Source of the DNA: CAYWRO01 sp964460345
Lineage (GTDB): Bacteria > Planctomycetota > Phycisphaerae > Phycisphaerales > UBA1924
Direction of reading: 5' to 3'
Length of the DNA stretch: 64,000 nucleotides
Assembly (NCBI GenBank): GCA_964460345.1
Contig: CAYWRO010000008.1
Coordinates: forward strand, 14,588-78,587
In this document: positions 24,844-33,556 of the stretch, piece by piece
Layout of the letters: every line of letters begins with the position of its first letter
Position numbering within the stretch: the first letter of the stretch is position 1
Notes under the pieces: generated by a model
What the model was told of the DNA's origin: nothing
Seen by the model: only the letters and a program-made list of their open reading frames with translations
Database searches by the model: none
Made by a program: the position numbers and the translations under genes

Positions 24844-25917
24844 GTGGCCCCCGACCCCCGCACACCCGCCGAGCCCGCCCCCGAATCCGGCATCATCCTC
24901 TACCAGACCGAGGACGGCCGCACACGCATCCAGTGCCGCTTCGAAGAGGAGACGATCTGGCTCACCCAGCGCCTGATCGCGGAGCTGTATCAGATCGGAG
25001 TGCCAACCGTAAATCACCACCTGAAGGAGATTTACGCAGAGGGAGAGCTGGAGGAGAGGGCAACTGTTCGATCGTATCGAATAGTTCAAACCGAGGGCGT
25101 CCGCCGCGTCGCCCGCGAGATCGAGCACTACGCCCTCCCCGCCATCCTCGCCGTCGGTTACCGCGTCCGCAGCCCCCGCGGCACGCAGTTCCGCCAGTGG
25201 GCCACCGCCCGCCTGGAAGAGTACCTCGTCAAGGGGTTCGTTCTCGACGATGAGCGCCTCCGGAACCCACCCGGCCCCGGCGTGCCGGACTACTTCGACG
25301 AACTCCTCGAACGCATCCGCGACATCCGCGCCAGCGAGCGGCGCGTGTACCTCCGCGTTCGCGAGATCCTCGCCCTCGCTTCCGATTACATCCCCTCCGA
25401 GCCGGAGACGCAGCGCTTCTTCCAGACCGTGCAGAACAAGCTCCACTTCGCCGCCACCGGCAAGACCGCGCCGGAGATCATCGCCGAGCGCGCCGATGCG
25501 AGCAAACCGAATATGGGCCTCACCGCCTGGAAAGGCGGCCGGGTTCACAAGGGCGATGTGACCATCGCCAAGAATTATCTGAGCGAGCGCGAGATCGACG
25601 ACCTCAACCGCATCGTGGTGATGTTCCTCGATTACGCCGAAGACCAGGCCCGCCGCCGCAGGCAGATCTTCCTGGCCGACTGGAAGAGCAAGCTCGACGA
25701 TTTCCTGCGTTTCAACGAGCGCGCGGTCCTCCCCGACGCCGGCAGCGTTTCACGCGACGAGGCCGATGCCAAAGCCCAAGCGGAATACGAGACCTTCGCC
25801 GCCCGCCGCCGCGCCGATCTCGAAGCCGCTGGAGAAGCCGACCTCATCCGCCGGCTCGAGCAGGCCGCCCGCGACCTGCCGGAGCGCCGGGATGACAATG
25901 ACCGCTCGCCTTCGTAG
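24844..25917 (+). CDS. RhuM-family protein
   Basis: 357 residues from GTG 24844; an in-frame GTG at 24769 would add 25 low-complexity residues. The N-terminal domain is typical of RhuM proteins: ILYQTEDGRTRIQCRFEEET, IWLTQRLIAELYQIGVPTVN (a predicted helix-turn-helix), HLKEIYAEGELEE, and SVGYRVRS-like AVGYRVRSPRGTQFRQWATA. The rest is helical and charged. RhuM was named from a Salmonella pathogenicity island, and homologues are widespread in mobile or defence-associated loci; no enzymatic activity is established. Codon use between about 24990 and 25095 is more AT-rich than in neighbours, consistent with horizontal transfer. Confidence 0.88.
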   Translation: MAPDPRTPAEPAPESGIILYQTEDGRTRIQCRFEEETIWLTQRLIAELYQIGVPTVNHHLKEIYAEGELEERATVRSYRIVQTEGVRRVAREIEHYALPAILAVGYRVRSPRGTQFRQWATARLEEYLVKGFVLDDERLRNPPGPGVPDYFDELLERIRDIRASERRVYLRVREILALASDYIPSEPETQRFFQTVQNKLHFAATGKTAPEIIAERADASKPNMGLTAWKGGRVHKGDVTIAKNYLSEREIDDLNRIVVMFLDYAEDQARRRRQIFLADWKSKLDDFLRFNERAVLPDAGSVSRDEADAKAQAEYETFAARRRADLEAAGEADLIRRLEQAARDLPERRDDNDRSPS

Positions 25918-25938
25918 CGAGTTCACCTCGGGCCGCGC

Positions 25939-27723
25939 TCACCACTCCGGCCCGCCCCCATACCGCCCGTACACATCCGCCATCGCCTGCACCATTTCCC
26001 CGAGCGTGCAGTTGGCCAGCGCGCCTTCGACCAGTGCGGGCATGACGTTGTCGCCGCGGCGGGCCGTCTCACGGATCTCGTCGAGGGCGCGCTCGACGCC
26101 GGCGGCGTCGCGCTTCTTCTTGAAGGCGGCCAGGCGCTCGACCTGGTCGACCTCCACCTCGTGCGAGATCTGCAGGATCTCGATTGGCCGCCCTTCGTCC
26201 TCATCGATGAACGCGTTCACGCCGACGATCACGCGGTCGTGCGCTTCGCACTCCTCGCTGAAGCGGTACGACGCCTCCGCGATCTGACGGCGGAAGTACC
26301 CCTTGTTGATCCCCGCGACGACGCCCGCCCCGTACGTCCGCCGCGGGGCGTACGCCGGGTGCTTCGTCAAGTCCTGACCATTTGCCACCTCGCCACTCGC
26401 CGCGCGCCAGTCGGAGTACGAGCCCATGCGGTCGATCTCGTGGATCAGTTCCAGCGCTTCGGCCTCCATCTTGTCCGTGAGCGACTCGATGAACCACGAT
26501 CCGCCGAGCGGATCGACCGTGCGCGTCACGCCCGTCTCGTAGGCCAGGATCTGCTGCGTCCGCAGGGCCACCTTCACCGCCTGCTCCGTCGGCAGGCCGA
26601 GCGTCTCATCCATCGAGTCGGTGTGCAACGACTGGCATCCGCCCAAAACGCCCGCCATCGCCTGGTAAGCGACGCGCACGATGTTGTTCATCGGCTGCTG
26701 CTCGGTCAGCGAGCACCCCGCCGTCTGCACGTGCGTCTTCATGAACCACGAACGCTCGCTTTTCGCGCCGTAGCGGTCGCGCATCATGCGCGCCCAGATC
26801 CGCCGCGCTGCGCGCAGCTTGCAGATCTCCTCGAAGAACTCGTTGTGGCTGTTGAAGAAGAACGACAGGCGCGGCGCGAAGGCGTCGATGTCCAGCCCGC
26901 GCGCCAGGCATGCCTCCACGTACTCCATCCCGTCCCGCAAGGTGAAGGCCAGCTCCTGCACGGCCCTCGAGCCCTCCTCGCGGATGTAGTAGCCGCTGAT
27001 CGAGACCGAGTTCCACTTCGGCGTCTGCAGCGTCTGAAACTCGATCGTGTCCGCCACCAGCTTCACGCTCGGCTCCGGCGGGTAAATGAACTCGTTCTGG
27101 GCGTGGAACTCCTTGAGGATGTCGTTCTGAAGCGTCCCGCCGAGCGTCTCCCACCCGATCCCGCGCTGCCTGGCCATCGCCAGGTACATCGCCCAGATCA
27201 CCGCGGCGGGGCCGTTGATCGTCTGGCTCACCGTCACCTGGTCGATCGGGATGTCGGCGTAGAGCCGGTGCATGTCCTCGACCGTGTCGATCGCCACACC
27301 GCAGCGCCCGACCTCGCCGACCGAGAGCGCATCGTCCGAATCCCGGCCCATCAGCGTCGGCAGGTCGAAAGCCGTGCTCAGCCCCGTGTTCGTCCGCGCC
27401 GTCGCTCCCGCCGCCTTCGCCGCGCTGAGCAGGTACTTGAACCGCTTGTTGGTGTCGTCCGCCGAGCCGAAGCCTGCGAACTGCCGCATCGTCCACAGGC
27501 GCGAGCGGTACCCCTGCGGAAACAGCCCGCGCGTGTACGGGAAACGGCCCGGCTCGTTCAGATCGCGCTCGTAGTTCTCCAGGGCCGCCGGAGCATCGCC
27601 CGGGCCGTAGGAGGGACTCAGCACCAGGCCGGAAATCGTCACCGCGTGCGGGTCGACACCCGAAGTGGGGGGGGCGGAAGCGTCAATGCCCGGGCCGGTG
27701 ATGGAAGTTTGAGCGGTCGTCAT
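25939..27723 (-). CDS. icmA: coenzyme-B12-dependent acyl-CoA mutase, large subunit (isobutyryl-CoA mutase-like)
   Basis: 594 residues: a TIM-barrel mutase subunit ending GRYGGGPEW without a cobalamin domain. LSTAFDLPTLMGRDSDD, GTLQNDILKEF, YPPEPS, HVQTAGCSLTEQQPMNN and QSLHTDSMDE are family signatures. At the two residues that set substrate specificity it has Phe82 (WTMRQFAGF, Tyr89 in Propionibacterium methylmalonyl-CoA mutase) and Gln209 (FHAQNEF, Arg207 there). Phe plus Gln is the isobutyryl-CoA mutase combination, so isobutyryl-/n-butyryl-CoA interconversion is inferred rather than methylmalonyl-CoA. The matching B12 domain, fused to a MeaB-like GTPase, is encoded at 36144-37337. The gene stands alone, convergent with the RhuM-family gene. 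Confidence 0.88.
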   Translation of the reverse strand: MTTAQTSITGPGIDASAPPTSGVDPHAVTISGLVLSPSYGPGDAPAALENYERDLNEPGRFPYTRGLFPQGYRSRLWTMRQFAGFGSADDTNKRFKYLLSAAKAAGATARTNTGLSTAFDLPTLMGRDSDDALSVGEVGRCGVAIDTVEDMHRLYADIPIDQVTVSQTINGPAAVIWAMYLAMARQRGIGWETLGGTLQNDILKEFHAQNEFIYPPEPSVKLVADTIEFQTLQTPKWNSVSISGYYIREEGSRAVQELAFTLRDGMEYVEACLARGLDIDAFAPRLSFFFNSHNEFFEEICKLRAARRIWARMMRDRYGAKSERSWFMKTHVQTAGCSLTEQQPMNNIVRVAYQAMAGVLGGCQSLHTDSMDETLGLPTEQAVKVALRTQQILAYETGVTRTVDPLGGSWFIESLTDKMEAEALELIHEIDRMGSYSDWRAASGEVANGQDLTKHPAYAPRRTYGAGVVAGINKGYFRRQIAEASYRFSEECEAHDRVIVGVNAFIDEDEGRPIEILQISHEVEVDQVERLAAFKKKRDAAGVERALDEIRETARRGDNVMPALVEGALANCTLGEMVQAMADVYGRYGGGPEW

Positions 27724-27970
27724 ATCGGTCTGGCTCCAAGGCGCGAGGGTGCAAGCCGCGCTCTGAGACTATATGACAGCCCGGCCGCCTACCCCGCCCT
27801 CTGACCTCCCCCTCGCCGGAGCCACAGCCTCTGAAGGCCGGCAAATCCCCTGGATCAGGGTGGTTCGGCCGGTTTTGGCCATCGAAGTAGGTCGAAAGCG
27901 GCCTCTGAAGCGTTTGTGAGCCATACTTCCCCCGCGCTTTTCCTCTGACCTCACCCCTCGTGGAGCACCA

Positions 27971-30064
27971 ATGACGCCCATCGCACCGATCCGCCCCCGC
28001 CGCGCCGCCATGGCTGCCGGCGTGACCGCAGCCCTCCTGCTGGCCTCCGCCGTTGCGATCGCGGGCGACGCCCCGGCCGCCGGTCCCTCCATCACCGCCG
28101 TGCAGGTCGGCTCCGGGTTTTCGCAGCCATTGTTCGTGGATGCCCCGCCCCCGCCGCTGGAGGGCCAGCCGGCCGACGACCGCCTCTTCGTGGTCGAGAA
28201 GACCGGTCGCATCCGCATTCTGCACCCGGCGACGGGAACGATCGAGCCCACGCCTTTTCTAGATATCGCCGCGCAGATCACCACGAACAGCGAGCGCGGC
28301 CTGCTGGGCCTGGCGTTCGACCCGGACTTCCGGCAGGCCGACAACCGCTACTTCTACGTGAACTACACCGACCTCAACGGCGACACCGTGATCGCCCGCT
28401 ACCAGGTCTCCGCGACCGACCCCAACCTGGCCGACCTTGACTCCTTCACGCAGATCACCGCCTTCGAGCAGGACTTTGAGAATCACAATGGCGGCAGCCT
28501 CGCCTTCGGCCCCGACGGCATGCTCTACGTGGCCACGGGCGATGGCGGCAGCGGCAACGACCCGAACCGGCGCGCTCAGGATCTGGACTATCTCCTCGGC
28601 AAGATCCTGCGGTTCGACGTCAACAACGAAGCCGGCGACTTCATCCCCGCCGACAACCCCTACGTTGGTTCCACCGGGCGCGATGAGATCTGGGCCGTCG
28701 GCCTGCGCAACCCCTTCCGTATCTCCTTCGATCGTTTGACGGGTGATCTCTACATCGGCGACGTCGGCCAGGACCGGCGCGAGGAGATCAACTGGCAGCC
28801 CGCGCACGCCATCGGCTCCATGCCCGGCCAGGGCGGCTATCAGGGCGGCAGGAACTACGGTTGGCGCTGCCGCGAGGGCACCGTCTGCACAGGGCTCAGC
28901 CAGTGCACGTGCCCGCACCCCGCTTTCGTCGATCCGATCTTCGAGTACGCCCATGGCGAGCAGGTCATCCGCGTCATCGCCAACGACACGCGCAACGTGA
29001 CCGGCGGCTACGTCTATCGCGGCGCGGCGATCCCATCTCTGCAGGGCATGTACCTGTGGGCCGAGACCGGCGCAGGCGCTTCGTACGTCGGCGCCTTCAC
29101 CAACGACGCCGGAACTGTCCGGCGCGAGCTTGACCTGACGGCCCAACTCCGCCGCGGCGCGGGCAGCTTCAACTCGATCGTCTCCTTCGGCGAAGACGCC
29201 GACGGCGAGGTGTACCTGGTTTCCCTCGGACAAGGCCGGATTCTCAAGATCGTGCAGGCGCAAGGCGCTGACTGCGGCTGCGACTGCTTCCTGGCCGGCT
29301 GCACCGAGGCGATCTTCGCCGACGATTTTCAGACCGATCAGGGCTGGATTACTCAAGGAACGGCCACCGCCGGCCACTGGCAGCGCGGCGTCCCCATCGA
29401 CGATGAGGCGTGGGACTTTGATCCCTTCGCGGATGCGGACGGCAGCGGCGCGTGCTGGCTGACCGAGAACGTCAACAACCCCAACTACGCCGAGCCCTTC
29501 AACACGGACGTCGACAACGGTTCGGTCGAACTCACCTCCCCGACGATCGACATGTCGATGGGCGGCATCACGATCTGCTACTCGTACCTGCTGAACCTGA
29601 ATGGCAGCGCTGCGGGCGACCACCTGCGGGTGGAAATCAACAATCAGGCCGGCGCGGGCTCATGGACCACCTTGAGGACCCACACGGCCGACACCAACAC
29701 GAGCTGGTTCCACGCCGCGATTACGCAGGCGGATCTGGACGCCGCGGGCGTCGCGCTCACCCCCCAGATGCAGGTCCGTTTCAGCGCGACCGACGCCGAC
29801 CCGCAGTCCATCGTCGAGGCCGGCGTCGACGCCTTCGCCGTCTTCACCTCCAACGGCTCGGGGTGTGCAACCCCCTGCCCGTGCGAAACGGATGGAACAC
29901 CGGGTGTCGACGTGTTCGACCTGCTGGGTTACCTCGATCTCTGGTTCGAGGCCGACCCCGCGGCGGAACTGACCGGCGACAGCCCCGCCAGCATCGATGT
30001 CTTCGACCTGCTGGCGTACCTGGACTGCTGGTTCCCAGCCAGTGCCGGTGAGGCCTGCCCCTGA
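27971..30064 (+). CDS. secreted PQQ-dependent sugar dehydrogenase (glucose/sorbosone type) with dockerin-like C-terminal repeats
   Basis: 697 residues. A signal peptide (about 1-30) precedes a six-bladed GSDH-type propeller (about 35-430): FVVEKTGRIRIL, ERGLLGLAFDPDF, NHNGGSLAFGPDGMLYVATG, ILRFDVNN, DEIWAVGLRNPFRISFD, GDVGQDRREEIN and GGYVYRG. Such enzymes oxidise aldoses in the periplasm. A beta-sandwich of about 160 residues (CTEAIFADDFQTDQGW to the VFTSNGSG region) follows. The end has two EF-hand-like units, VDVFDLLGYLDLWF and IDVFDLLAYLDCWF, a dockerin-like tag characteristic of Phycisphaerae exported proteins. GGAG stands before the ATG at 27971. A strong terminator lies after the stop. 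Confidence 0.9.
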   Translation: MTPIAPIRPRRAAMAAGVTAALLLASAVAIAGDAPAAGPSITAVQVGSGFSQPLFVDAPPPPLEGQPADDRLFVVEKTGRIRILHPATGTIEPTPFLDIAAQITTNSERGLLGLAFDPDFRQADNRYFYVNYTDLNGDTVIARYQVSATDPNLADLDSFTQITAFEQDFENHNGGSLAFGPDGMLYVATGDGGSGNDPNRRAQDLDYLLGKILRFDVNNEAGDFIPADNPYVGSTGRDEIWAVGLRNPFRISFDRLTGDLYIGDVGQDRREEINWQPAHAIGSMPGQGGYQGGRNYGWRCREGTVCTGLSQCTCPHPAFVDPIFEYAHGEQVIRVIANDTRNVTGGYVYRGAAIPSLQGMYLWAETGAGASYVGAFTNDAGTVRRELDLTAQLRRGAGSFNSIVSFGEDADGEVYLVSLGQGRILKIVQAQGADCGCDCFLAGCTEAIFADDFQTDQGWITQGTATAGHWQRGVPIDDEAWDFDPFADADGSGACWLTENVNNPNYAEPFNTDVDNGSVELTSPTIDMSMGGITICYSYLLNLNGSAAGDHLRVEINNQAGAGSWTTLRTHTADTNTSWFHAAITQADLDAAGVALTPQMQVRFSATDADPQSIVEAGVDAFAVFTSNGSGCATPCPCETDGTPGVDVFDLLGYLDLWFEADPAAELTGDSPASIDVFDLLAYLDCWFPASAGEACP

Positions 30065-30121
30065 AGCCCGCTGCGATGCTGACCCTGGGAGCCTTCGGGT
30101 GGATGTTCAGCTCTCTCTCGC

Positions 30122-30157
30122 AAACGGGGCTCGCCGGCAACGGCGGGCCCGTTTTTT
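30122..30157 (+). terminator. Rho-independent terminator after the sugar dehydrogenase gene
   Basis: AACGGGGCTCGCCG, loop GCAA, CGGCGGGCCCGTT, then a T-run (six Ts). The long GC-rich stem with a T tail begins about 60 bp after the stop at 30064. The following 200 bp to the next start are AT-richer than average, show no gene, and probably hold the promoter of the small downstream gene. Confidence 0.8.
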
Positions 30158-30362
30158 ATCAGTCATGCTGGCGCGCCTCCCCTGTCCTGGCGAGGTCGCA
30201 GACACCGGCGGCCAAACTTTGGTCATGTAAACGCTCTCAATGCCGATTTCACCGCAATTCTCGGACACAATTGGGTCCCTTTACGCATCTCAAACGTAGT
30301 GACAGTGGGTGCCCGGTGAAAACCGTGGCGGTCGAATGCCGAAGAAACTGGGGGAGCGAACC

Positions 30363-30620
30363 ATGGCCGGCTTTGATGAACATCTGGATGCGGACAGGCT
30401 GTGCGAGGTGGCGGATGCCGCCCTGCGTGCTTCGATTGAGGTGGGCGAGTACACCGGTGGCGGCCGGCCCTACCCGGCCGACCTGATGGGGTCGCCCCTG
30501 CAGCCGGACTTTCTGGCCCCGTTCACGCTCTGGGAGGTCCAGCAGGCCAGCGAACTGCTGCTCCGCTTGGGCGAGGTCGACGCCCCGCGGAAGACTGCCT
30601 CCCCGGAAGCAGGGAAGTAG
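30363..30620 (+). CDS. small hypothetical protein
   Basis: 85 residues, no recognised family. The chosen ATG at 30363 has GGGGGAG about 7 nt upstream, supporting this start over in-frame positions at 30309 and 30336. The protein is acidic and soluble, with a Leu-rich C-terminal helix (TLWEVQQASELLLRLGEVDA) and a central GGGRPYPADLMGSPLQPDF stretch. It has no Cys pairs, membrane segment or signal. It may be a Planctomycetota-specific small protein; it lies 238 bp before rpsD on the same strand. Confidence 0.6.
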   Translation: MAGFDEHLDADRLCEVADAALRASIEVGEYTGGGRPYPADLMGSPLQPDFLAPFTLWEVQQASELLLRLGEVDAPRKTASPEAGK

Positions 30621-30858
30621 CGCCCAGCCGCGACCGTGAGGGAGCGGATGCTCGGAGGCACTCGAACCGCAGGACGTTCCAGGTCCGCGGATCTCTGCCT
30701 ACAATCGCCCTCACATTTTGTCCCGGTATCCAACCCGGATCTCATCACCAGCCGGCCCGCAGTCGCGGCCACCCGGCGCAGATCGCCTCCGACATTCGGG
30801 GGCACCCACCGGAACGAGGGCCTTGGGGCCAGTTCGGGTGGAGACGGGAGCAACGCTC

Positions 30859-31458
30859 ATGGCTCGTTACACTGGTCCGAAGCTCAAGTTGTCGCGGCGC
30901 GTTGGCGTGCCGGTCGAGGACACCCCCAAGCACACCTCCAAGCGGCAGTTGAACCCCGCCGGTATGCACGGCTACCGGGGGCGGCGGCTGCGCGACTACG
31001 GCGTGCGCCTGAATGAGAAGCAGAAGCTCCGCTTCCACTATGGCGTGATGGAGCGTCAGTTCGCCCGCTACGTTGCGGAGGCCAACCGCCTGCCCGGCAA
31101 CTCCGGCGAACTGCTGCTGCGCCTTCTGGAGCAGCGCCTCGACAACGTTATCCGCCGCGTGGGCTTCGCCCGCACGAGCGCTGCGGCCCGTCAGATCGTG
31201 GCTCACGGTCACGTGCTGGTCAACGGCCGCAAGGTCGACCGTCCGAGCTTTTCCGTGAGCGTGGGAGACACGATCACGCTGAAGCCGGGGATCCACAAGC
31301 TCGTGCGTGAGAACATGGAGAGCCTGGCGGGCCATGAGGTGCCGGGCTGGCTCGACCTTAACCCGTCGGAACTGGCGGTGAAGGTCGTCGCGGTGCCGAC
31401 ATCGGATCAGGTTCCGTTCGACGTGAACACGAACCTGATCGTCGAGTTCTACCGCTGA
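30859..31458 (+). CDS. rpsD: 30S ribosomal protein S4
   Basis: 199 residues, full length. It binds 16S rRNA early in small-subunit assembly. MARYTGPKLKLSRR is the conserved start, followed by KQKLRFHYGVMERQFARY and the S4 RNA-binding domain (RLDNVIRRVGFARTSAAARQ, VLVNGRKVDRPSF). The N-terminal zinc-binding Cys cluster is absent, so this is the Cys-minus form. GGGAG precedes the ATG at 30859. The gene is separate from any ribosomal protein operon in view. The 238 bp upstream show no gene and could carry an S4 autoregulatory leader, which I cannot recognise. Confidence 0.97.
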   Translation: MARYTGPKLKLSRRVGVPVEDTPKHTSKRQLNPAGMHGYRGRRLRDYGVRLNEKQKLRFHYGVMERQFARYVAEANRLPGNSGELLLRLLEQRLDNVIRRVGFARTSAAARQIVAHGHVLVNGRKVDRPSFSVSVGDTITLKPGIHKLVRENMESLAGHEVPGWLDLNPSELAVKVVAVPTSDQVPFDVNTNLIVEFYR

Positions 31459-31475
31459 TCCCGGATCCATTCCGG

Positions 31476-31502
31476 CCCGGCGTGTCCATCGGGCACGCCG
31501 GG
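31476..31502 (+). terminator. hairpin after rpsD, possible terminator
   Basis: CCCGGCGTG, a 9-nt loop, CACGCCGGG: a perfect 9-bp stem 17 bp after the rpsD stop. No T-run follows, so termination may be inefficient or the hairpin may protect the rpsD mRNA 3' end. Confidence 0.45.
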
Positions 31503-31569
31503 TGTTGGAGTGGCCCGGCTTCCCGGCCGCAAAGAGAGCCTCGGGGGCAGGGGCAGACACGGGGACGGC

Positions 31570-33543
31570 ATGCTCAAGTTTCTGCGGAAGTACAACAAGT
31601 GGATCCTGGTGATCGGCGGGGCGCTGCTGATGGTGGCGTTCCTGCTGCCGCAGGCGTTGACGCAGCTTGGGGGCGACCCCCGCTCCGCGACGTACGTGCG
31701 GATCGACGGGCGAAAGATCAACGGCCACCGGGCCGCCCTGGCCTTTCGCGAGTATGCCGCTCTTGATGCGCTGGCCACGGGTGGGCAGGGCGGCGGTGCG
31801 CTTGCCGTCGCGGTCGGCATTCAGTCTCCAGACCACTGGCTGATCCTCTCCGACCTCGCCGAGCGAGCCGGGTATGTCGGCGATCAGCGCGACGGCGAAC
31901 TCTACTTCGCCGATGCGGTCCGACAGTTGTTCATCCAGACGCTCTACATGACCGGACGCGGCTACATGCTCAGCGATCCGAGCATCGGCGCCATTATCGA
32001 TGCAACGGTCGCGAGCGCCGAGGCCAACCGCGGCCAGATTGCGAGCAACCAGGATCTGACCGACGAGCAGCTTGATCTCGCGCTCGCCAAGTTCCGCGGC
32101 GTGATGCGCATGATGGAGGCGCGCAGCGCCCCGCGTCGGTACTCGCGCCCCCGTCTGGTCGCCGAGGCGCAGCAGCGATTCGACGAGGCCACGGTCGATT
32201 ACGTTTTCATCGACGCCGAGACCCGGATTGGCCAGGCGCCTGAGCCTACCAACGAGGAGATCGAAGCGCACTTCCAGGCGTACAAGGACAAGCGTCCCGG
32301 CGAGGGTGATTACGGCTTCGGGTACCTGCTGCCTCCCCGCGTGCAGGCCGAGTGGCTGGTGCTCGATCAGCAGGCGATTGCGAACGCGATCGCGCTGGAC
32401 GAGGTCGAAGTGCAGGCTCGCCTGCTGACGCACCTTGAGCAGAATCCTGAGGCCGATGAGGATCAGGCTTATGCGATGGTTCGCCGGCAGGTCCAGGGCG
32501 AGGCGGTGCAGGAAGTGATGCGCCTGGCGCGCCAGGCGATCCAGCTCGAGGTGGATGCAGCCCAGCGTGCCCTGCCGACCGATGGCGAGTACTTCGTCCT
32601 GCCGGATGACTACGAGCAGACACGCCCCTCCCTGGAGCAACTGGCAGACGCCGTGGTCCGCCGCGTCGAACAGGACCCGCGTGTGCGCATCCAAATGCCG
32701 CGTCCGCGGATCGAGCGTTCGGACGACTGGCTGACCCAGCCCGAGTTGATGCAGCTTGAGGGCATCGGCCAGGCATTTCTGCCGCGCGGCGCACAACGAG
32801 TTCCGTTCCCCCAGTTGGCAATGCTTGTGCGTGAGATTGCCGGCGACGGCGTGGTCGGTCTCGCGCTGCAGGAAGGGGTGCTCCAGGCACGTCCCTTGCA
32901 GGATTTCTCCGGCAATCAGTATTTTTTCCGGATCCTCGCGGCCAGGAAGGAATCTGCTCCGGATTCCGTCGACCACATCCGGGATCAGGTTGCTTCAGAT
33001 CTGAAGCGTCTGCGGGCGTACCAGTCGCTGCTCGCCGAGCGTGAGACCTTCCTCTCGACGGCCGTGGCAGAGGGACTCGAAGCAGTCGCCCAGTCGGCCA
33101 GCAGCCCCGAGGCGGGTCCCCTCAGTGAAGAGGAACTTCCGTCGGTCGAGTCCACGCTGGTGACACGCGCCAGAACGAGTCCGATGTATCTGAACAGCGA
33201 GGCCTTCCGTACCGCGGTGCTGGATGCCGCCGAAAAGCTGGATCCGTCCCTGCCCGCAACGGAAGCAGATCCTGCCGCGCGGACCGTGGCGATCGGCATC
33301 GACGAATCACTCGGCCTCGCCGTGGCCCAGATCACGGCGTGGCAGCCCCTCAGCACGGAGCGATTCCGCAGCCTGCAGCGGGGCGTCGCCCAGCGCGTCG
33401 AACTCGAGCGCTCGCAGGCCCGTGAGTTGGCTCCGTTCTCCTACGAGGTCCTGCTCGACCGGCTGAACGTGGAGTTCCCCGACCGCAACGCTCGCGACGA
33501 CGACGCGGCCGACGAGACAGAGCAGGACGGGGAAACGGCGTAA
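31570..33543 (+). CDS. membrane-anchored PpiD/SurA-like periplasmic folding factor (peptidyl-prolyl isomerase-related)
   Basis: 657 residues. The N-terminus LKFLRKYNKWILVIGGALLM is a single membrane anchor (about 10-30), followed by YVRIDGRKINGHRAALAFRE, the pattern of PpiD/SurA N-terminal chaperone domains. Long helical, charged segments fill the middle. The segment SGNQYFFRILAARKESAPD near 455 and the following DHIRDQVASDLKRLRAY helix resemble the exit of a parvulin domain. A clear parvulin active site is not visible, so it may be a chaperone without isomerase activity. The ATG at 31570 is preferred over 31510 because it starts the anchor directly. Confidence 0.6.
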   Translation: MLKFLRKYNKWILVIGGALLMVAFLLPQALTQLGGDPRSATYVRIDGRKINGHRAALAFREYAALDALATGGQGGGALAVAVGIQSPDHWLILSDLAERAGYVGDQRDGELYFADAVRQLFIQTLYMTGRGYMLSDPSIGAIIDATVASAEANRGQIASNQDLTDEQLDLALAKFRGVMRMMEARSAPRRYSRPRLVAEAQQRFDEATVDYVFIDAETRIGQAPEPTNEEIEAHFQAYKDKRPGEGDYGFGYLLPPRVQAEWLVLDQQAIANAIALDEVEVQARLLTHLEQNPEADEDQAYAMVRRQVQGEAVQEVMRLARQAIQLEVDAAQRALPTDGEYFVLPDDYEQTRPSLEQLADAVVRRVEQDPRVRIQMPRPRIERSDDWLTQPELMQLEGIGQAFLPRGAQRVPFPQLAMLVREIAGDGVVGLALQEGVLQARPLQDFSGNQYFFRILAARKESAPDSVDHIRDQVASDLKRLRAYQSLLAERETFLSTAVAEGLEAVAQSASSPEAGPLSEEELPSVESTLVTRARTSPMYLNSEAFRTAVLDAAEKLDPSLPATEADPAARTVAIGIDESLGLAVAQITAWQPLSTERFRSLQRGVAQRVELERSQARELAPFSYEVLLDRLNVEFPDRNARDDDAADETEQDGETA

Positions 33544-33556
33544 GTCCCGCCGGGGT

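Noticed and set aside
25939..27723. Methylmalonyl-CoA mutase
   Set aside because: Specificity residues are Phe and Gln instead of Tyr and Arg, favouring isobutyryl-CoA mutase.
27724..27970. Cobalamin riboswitch upstream of the mutase gene
   Set aside because: No B12-box-like sequence or expected conserved core was found in the divergent gap.
30640..30700. tRNA-like sequence with GGTTCGAG on the minus strand upstream of rpsD
   Set aside because: The flanking bases do not form a T-arm stem and there is no acceptor or anticodon arm.
30745..32976. A minus-strand open frame of 743 codons
   Set aside because: Antisense to rpsD and the PpiD-like gene, rich in His, Leu and Arg as expected for a shadow frame.
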